Positions 58,010-64,000 of a DNA stretch of 64,000 nt are shown here, piece by piece. The DNA lies in NCBI RefSeq assembly GCF_018873765.1, contig NC_057924.1, forward strand, positions 2,294,001-2,358,000. Reading direction: 5' to 3'. Below the pieces are notes generated by a model. That model did no database searches, had not been told where the DNA came from, and saw nothing but the letters and a program-made list of their open reading frames with translations. Every line of letters starts with the position of its first letter. Within the stretch, counting starts at the first letter, position 1. The position numbers were made by a program, and so were the translations under genes. This DNA is from Telopea speciosissima. Taxonomy: Eukaryota > Streptophyta > Magnoliopsida > Proteales > Proteaceae.

Positions 58010-59181
58010 ATGGCTAGATGTTACAGTCCTTGTTCTTCTTCTCCTACTACTTTCTTATCGCTCTCCTCATTCAAGCATGAGGGACTTGTCTCCGGAAGGA
58101 TGAGGGTACCAGAAAGGAGAAATACCACTCTAATTTCTCATGGCTATCCCAGTCTCCGTTCGAGAAAGCAATTTGAACTCAAATCCTCTAATGGGCACCC
58201 GCTAAACGCGGTCTCTTCGCCAGATGGTGAGTTCTTGAATCCCCATCACTGTAACTTTTCTACTTTATCCTCTAGCTTTTGATTTTCTTCATATTGGTTC
58301 TCCTCGTCTGTGCTTGGTGTTTTCCCCAAATGGATTTTCGTTTTCCTTTAAATTTTTCTTGCTTTGTTAACAGGGTATTTTTTTTTCTACTCCATTGGCT
58401 TTCTCTTGCATGATTACTATCCAACTTTACTTGGAGATGATCTTTTTTATATTTTATTTCTTCCTTACTATTAGTCTTATTCTCCGCTGTGCTGCATGCC
58501 CATTTCCCTCAATTTCTTTTTCGTTCTTAATTATTTTTCTACTGTTAAGTGTGAAGTGGATTATGGAAACTAGGTTTAGGTGGGAAGTCATCAACGGAAG
58601 AACCCGTTGAGAATCGAGGAAAAGATGGTCCAGTTGTCTATTCGGAGCCAGGAAAAGCCAAATCTACCATCAGTGTTACTGTTGTCGGAGCTTCGGGGGA
58701 CCTTGCTAAGAAGAAGATCTTTCCTGCACTCTTTGCATTATTTTATGAAGATTGTCTACCTGAGGTTTAATTTTACTGCTTTATCAATTCCAATTTTTTT
58801 TAGCATTACAGTTCTTGATTAATAGAACCAAGATGGGCTTTGTGGTGATTCTGATTTTTAAATTTCACCCACTAATTCTGTCACAGCATTTTACAATTTT
58901 TGGTTATGCTCGGAGTAAGATGAGTGATGAGGAGCTGAGGAACATGATCAGTGAAACATTGACTTGCAGAATTGACAAGAGGTACTTGCATCAGCTTAAA
59001 CATTTAGCAACATTCCCATTGTTTAGCTTATATTTAGACTTCATTTATTTCTGGTGGGGTTTTCAGTGAAAATTGCAGTGACAAGATGGATCAGTTCTTG
59101 CAGAGGTGCTTCTACCATTCTGGCCTGTATGGTTCTGAGGAGAATTTTTCAGAATTAGACAAGAAACTGAGAGAGAAAGAG
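58010..59181 (+). CDS. G6PD1: Plastid glucose-6-phosphate dehydrogenase, first four exons (gene runs off the window)
   Basis: Exons 58010-58226, 58574-58764, 58887-58981 and 59067-59181 join in phase (GT-AG). The first ~70 residues are Ser/Arg-rich, as in a transit peptide. [10 protein letters not shown] (111-120) is the NADP+-binding motif that starts the catalytic domain. Then come [27 protein letters not shown] and [20 protein letters not shown]. Cys163 and Cys171, eight residues apart, correspond to the two regulatory cysteines of P1-type plastid G6PDH (Cys149 and Cys157 in potato), which thioredoxin reduces to switch the enzyme off in light. The enzyme makes NADPH in the oxidative pentose phosphate pathway. 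The next exon expected in the family (GKISNRLYYLSIPPN-like) is not found before the Copia element, so the remaining exons lie beyond the right edge. Start 58010 is the first ATG of this frame. Confidence 0.92.
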
Positions 59182-59629
59182 GTAATGCAATTAATATCTA
59201 TAGTTTTAGGACATTTTGATCCTTGTTGCATGATTATTGTTTTCCCCCTATTGGTTTAACCTGTCATGGCTGTTGCTTCATTCCATTGTTTTTAATGTTT
59301 GTATTTCTCTTTGTACTATAAATACGAGTAAAATAGCCTTACTGCTTTTATATTCTATATGCCTTCCTATTCTCATACTCTATTGGAAATCAGTTGAAGT
59401 GGGAATGGAGTGTTCTAACTGGTAGAGTTGCACACCTGTATGAATGTTTTTCTGTATACTCCCCTCGTGCACTCTTACCTATGCATTCTGCTCCTCAAAA
59501 TAAGGATTTGAAAGCTCTATTCAAAGGTTGTGCTTTAGTTTATTCATGCCACCCTAGTGAAGTTCTGCTATATCTAGGCTTTGTGTTACCGAACATTAGG
59601 CTACTCCAATTCAATTATACCCTACAGGC

Positions 59630-59728
59630 CATTGCTTAGAGCAATGGTAAAAGGTTCGAGCTGCCAAGGCAAATGTCTGGCTTTGAGTCTTGAAGGTGGC
59701 CACTTTACACAATTATGCCACAGGTTTG
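59630..59728 (+). mobile_element. Possible partial Au-like SINE in G6PDH intron 4
   Basis: 'gagcaatggtaaaaggttcg' and 'ggctttgagtcttgaaggtg' followed by 'gccactttacac' resemble the head and middle of Au SINEs ('GCAATGGTAA', 'GGGTTCGA', 'AACAGCCTCTTTGCA'). The Copia LTR starts where the rest would be. Confidence 0.35.
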
Positions 59729-62700
59729 TGTTAGAGTTTATATGTTGTAAGGGTATTTTAGGGACTAGTTAGTTTACTAGTTGCCTTACATTGTAATTCT
59801 CTTTTTCCCTTTTACCTCCCTAGGGAGGAGTATGTAATTTGTTCTATTCTCATTAGTGAAGTAATATAGGTGTGTGAGAGACATTCTCTAACACACACAA
59901 CTTTCCACCGAATTCTCTTTCTCTCCATTTCTTCATCTTCCTCTTCTCTTCTTCTTCTTTCTTCTTCTTCTTTCTTGCCTTATATCCATTACCTAAATCT
60001 CAACTTTGTCCTTATATCCATTACCTAAATCTCAACTTCGTATCAGAGCTTTCTCTGATTCTGGTTTGAGAGTCGTTCTACTTGCTCTCCTTCTTCTCTC
60101 CCTCTCTTTGGAACCCTAGGTTACAAAGGGGTTCCAAGGAAGGGGCTGCTATGTGAAAAACTTTGAAGGAATCATGCCATATGTCTAGATGAAGACTATG
60201 GAAACACCAACAGAGGTATTCAGGTGAAGATTTGACTATTTAAATCCCAAATCAACAAAGGAAAGTTCAGATTGGGTTACCGCCAGCTTCTCAGTGTATA
60301 GCTTGTCTCTTCTTCACCCTACGTTTGTTCAAGTCCAATCTTGGTTCATTGGAGTCGCCTTAGGCTCCTCTTTCAGGCTTCCAAAACCTGGTTGCAAAGG
60401 GAGAAAGCTCAAGACCTGCAACTCATGTTTGTCTTGCTGCTACAGTACCACCAGCATTTTTTTCTTTCTTTCTTTCGATTCTCCCTTATTCCAACATATT
60501 TTACGGTGGGAGCAGGCTTGTTAGAATCGCCCAGAGGCATCCTTTAAGGTCCTTAGGGAATCGGCTAGTGATATGGAATGATTGTAGAACATAGTTCTCT
60601 TCTTTACAGCTTCTGGTTTACCTCTTTGTTTCACCTATACAGCCTTGTGGTGTGTTGCATGGTTGCTGTTGGTTGAAGGAGTACTTTAGTTGAGTGTTCT
60701 TGATTGTTATGGAGTGAGGCTAAGGTGAACATAGTACATTTTCTTGTGGTGGAATCGATTGCTGATTTGTCTCTGTATTTGGGTTAAATGTGGTCTTCCC
60801 ATTTGAGTTGAATATTTTTCTTTCGAAGTGGGACTGCTTTGTGTTGATAAGGAAAGTGGTTTGAGCTTCTCCAGTTGTGGTGTTGCATTTCTGTGATCTT
60901 TGAGTTGTTCACTTTGTTTGGCTGCTGGACTGCCTTCTTTCTTGGGTTGAGAAGTGTACTCCCCATTGGATTTGAGAAGTGTTCACTTTGTTTGGCTGCT
61001 GGACTGCCTTCTTTCTTGGGTTGAGAAGTATACTCCCCATTGGATTTGAGTATCATTTCCTTTTCTTTGTTCATTCCTACATTATGTCAACTCTTGGTGT
61101 AAGAGGCCAGGGTCCACCCCAAGGAAATGACAGAGATAGACTCCGTTGTGACCACTGTGGGAGGTTTGGCACACGCAAGAGAGATGTTGGACACTTCATG
61201 GTTATCCCCCTGGTATACCAGGCAACGGAAGAGGGGGAGCCAGAGCATGCACCTTGTTGCCTGAGGATACACCTATGCGACCTCCATATGGACTACAGAC
61301 AGACACTGGTGTACTGCCAGCTTCCACTTTACAGGCCTCTACATTTGGCCCTTCTACTACCTCTATGTGGGTCATTGACTCTGGAGCCACTGACCATATG
61401 ACTGGCATATCTCAGTGTTATGACTCTTACTCTACCTATTATGGTCAGGAAAAGGTTAGAGTTGCTAATGGTTCCTATTCTTCCATTTCTGGTAAAGGTA
61501 GTGTCCGTGTTACTTCATCTCTCTCTCTTGACTCTATTCTACATGTTTCTCAATTTCATACTAATCTCCTATCTGTGAGCCATCCAACCAAATCCTTGAA
61601 TTGTTCTATTACTTTCTTTCCGTCTCATTGTGTTTTTCAGGATTTGGTGACAAAGAGGGTAATTGGCAAAGGCCGTGAGGAAAAGGGACTCTACCTTCTT
61701 GATACAGGTCCATCTTCTCTTATGACTGCTCAATCATATGTATGTGGGCGTAATGACAATAGTAATGTTGACTCTGTGATGTTGTGGCATCAGCGTTTGG
61801 GTCACCCTTCTTTTGGTATTATGAGGGCAAAATTACCACAGCTGTTTTCTTCCATTCCTTCTTCCCATGTGTTTAAGTGTGAACCCTGTTTATTTGCCAA
61901 ACATTGTCGTTCTCCTTATCCTTATCTTGGTCATAGATCTAATGTTCCTTTCCATATTGTGCACTCAGATGTTTGGGGACCCTCTCCCACTACTTCTCTG
62001 TCTGGCCATCGTTATTTTGTTTCCTTTGTTGATGACTATTCCCGGTCCACTTGGACCTACTTGATGAAACAAAAAAGTGATGTTTATGATGCCTTTAAAA
62101 ATTTTTATCAGCTCATTTGTACTCAGTTTCGTACTCGCATTCAAATTGTTCGTTCTGATAAAGGAGGGGAGTATATGTATGGGGGGCTTCAACAGTTTTT
62201 TACTGATCATGGCATTATCCCTCAAGTTGCCTGTGTTGACACCCCTCAACAGAATGGGGTAGCAGAAAGGAAAAATCGCCATCTGTTGGAAATCACTAGG
62301 AGTCTCCTGTTTGGCATGCATGGTCATAAGACTTTTTGGTCTGCAGCCCTTCTTACTGCTGCTTTTTTAATCAATCGCATGCCCTCTAAACTTCTTGGCT
62401 CCAAATCCTCTATAGACTTGTTGTCTCCCCAAACTTCTGCTTTCTCTCTTCCTCCTAAGGTGTTTGGGTGTGTCTGCTATGTCCATGTCAATAAATGTGC
62501 TCGGACCAAGCTTGACCTCAAAGCACTCAAATGTATTTTTCTTGGATACTCCTCCTCTACCAAGGGGTATAAGTGCTACCATCACTCTTCCAGAGGACTT
62601 TTCTCTCCAAAGATGTTACCTTCTTTGAATGTATTCCTTTCTTTACTTCTTCTCATCATCCTCTTCAGGGGGAGAATAGTGGAAATGAAGAGGTTGCTTC

Positions 62701-64000
62701 TGTCCCTTTCTATCCACCTTTGCCTACTTCTCCGTTTCTGTTTGATATTGGGAAACGCAAAGAAGGGGCTGTTGTTAATACTGATACCCATTCAGGTAAT
62801 GATGCTGTTGTTGTTGAAAATGGTTCTGGTAATCAGAAAGATTACCACATTACATACAAAAGAGGTGAAGGCTTGCATAATACAGGACAAAAGACCTGCC
62901 AAGAGCCCTCTTTGGATCCTCATCCTGAGCTCCACCAACCTCATTCAGGTGATATCCCTTCTCCTCCTCTTGATTTAGACCTTCCGATTGCTGTTAGAAA
63001 AGGAAAGAGAGCTTGTACTAACCCTATTTCCCAGTTTGTTTCCTATGATGCTCTCTCACCCATAAGTCTTGCTTTCACTGTTGCTCTTTCTTCTGATTCC
63101 ATTCCCAGGAATCTCAGTGAAGCTATGTCTGATCCAAAGTGGAAGCAAGCCATGTCTGAGGAAATGATGGCTCTTGAGAAGAATGGTACTTGGAAATTAG
63201 TAGATCTTCCCAGGGGAAGAGTCCCAGTCGGATGTAGGTGGGTCTATACAATCAAGTATAGGTCTGATGGTGCATTTGAGAGGTACAAGGCAAGATTGAT
63301 AGCCAAAGGTTATAGTCAAGTGTATGGGATTGATTATCAGGAGACATTTGCTCCTGTAGCTAAACACAATTCTATTCGGGTTCTCTTATCATTGGCAGCC
63401 AATAGGGATTGGCCCCTATTCCAGTTGGATGTGAAGAATGCGTTCCTCCATGGTGACTTAGAGGAGGAAGTATACATGCAGCCTCCTCCTGGCTTCAAGT
63501 TCCCTTCAGCTGAAAGCAAGGTGTGTCTCCTCAAGAAGGCTTTATATGGTCTCAAACAGTCTCCAAAAGCATGGTTTGAGAGGTTCAGGCAGGCTATTCT
63601 GAAGAATGGATACTTTCAAAGTCAAGTTGACCATACCTTATTTACCTGGAGTGGTAATAGTACTATTACAGCCCTTATAGTCTATGTTGATGACATTATT
63701 GTGACTGGTAATGACAGTGTTGAGTTAGCTAGACTGAAGTCCTACTTGGCTCAACAGTTTGAGATTAAAGATTTGGGTCCTTTGAGGTATTTTTTGGGAA
63801 TTGAAGTGTCACAGTCCAAGAAAGGCATCAACATATGTCAAAGGAAGTTTGTTCTTGACTTGTTGAAAGAGACAGGGATGTTGGGCTGCAAATCAGCGAG
63901 CTCTCCTATTGAGCAAAATCACAAACTAGGAGAAGATTGTGGTTCCCCTCTTGTTGATGCAAGGAAGTACCAAAGATTAGTGGGGAAACTCATCTACCTA
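59729..64000 (+). mobile_element. Ty1/Copia LTR retrotransposon fossil, 5' LTR to reverse transcriptase (runs off the window)
   Basis: The 5' LTR begins TGTTAGAGTTTATATG at 59729 and extends to about 60,037, where 'gtatcagagc' marks the primer-binding region. An internal leader has a ~74-bp tandem repeat near 60,907-61,050. Then come a gag zinc-knuckle-like region (about 61,130-61,200), protease (WVIDSGATDHM, about 61,370), GAG-pre-integrase (WHQRLGHPSFG, about 61,790), integrase (about 61,930-62,560) and reverse transcriptase (about 63,130 to the edge, with LDVKNAFLHGDL and YVDDIIVTG). The order PR-INT-RT is that of Copia. It looks broken, with a handful of interruptions, but is readable over long stretches, so it is fairly young. 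The 3' LTR is not in the window, and its age cannot be set from LTR divergence. It sits in G6PDH intron 4 in the same orientation as the gene. Confidence 0.93.

Overview
The window is nuclear DNA from a flowering plant. The protein-coding genes have GT-AG introns, plant-only families are present (P-class PPR-SMR protein, phytochrome C, vacuolar two-pore K+ channel, plastid glucose-6-phosphate dehydrogenase, DUF761 and DUF7722 proteins), and the AT-rich space between genes is full of plant transposon debris. The PHYC reads like a eudicot or early-diverging eudicot sequence. I cannot fix the genus. All spliced models were read by eye from reading frame, splice dinucleotides and family knowledge.

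Layout. 0.6-2.8 kb: an intronless PPR-SMR gene resembling SVR7 (+). 6.66-8.09 kb: a 1.43-kb Mutator-like element with long terminal inverted repeats and a perfect 9-bp target duplication, ending about 170 bp upstream of the PHYC TATA box. 9.2-15.0 kb: phytochrome C (+, four coding exons). 16.9-23.1 kb: a membrane-anchored cysteine-synthase-like PLP enzyme (-, six exons), convergent with PHYC, with old retroelement pieces in its long introns. 24-34 kb: a dense field of small hairpin elements (MITEs), an Au-type SINE and two small genes (a 146-aa MGNC protein and a 97-aa two-span membrane protein). 34.3-35.9 kb: a fossil pararetrovirus (Caulimoviridae) fragment with a tRNA-derived SINE inserted in it. 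37-38.1 kb: two LINE 3' ends. 38.3-40.1 kb: TPK1-type K+ channel (-). 42.6-44.1 kb: LINE remnant. 46.5-47.3 kb: DUF761 protein (-). 50.2-57.0 kb: a locally duplicated segment enclosing a DUF7722 gene (-) and a second Mutator-like element. 58.0 kb to the right edge: the first four exons of plastid G6PDH (+), whose fourth intron carries a Ty1/Copia element that runs off the window.

The host genes do not form an operon or an evident pathway. PHYC and plastid G6PDH are also near neighbours in Arabidopsis (At5g35840 and At5g35790, from memory), so this is probably an ancient syntenic block expanded here by transposons. I found no clear new multi-gene system. The most unusual signals are: (1) at least five insertions of only 18-32 bp, each a poly(T) run plus a few bases between perfect 9-13-bp direct repeats, which look like extremely 5'-truncated LINE events; (2) a set of hairpin MITEs with different ends but a shared GGGGTGAAATGGTCATTTCACCCC-like centre; (3) a MITE whose right half plus flank has been amplified in tandem; (4) a 10-residue in-frame duplication in the PHYC linker.
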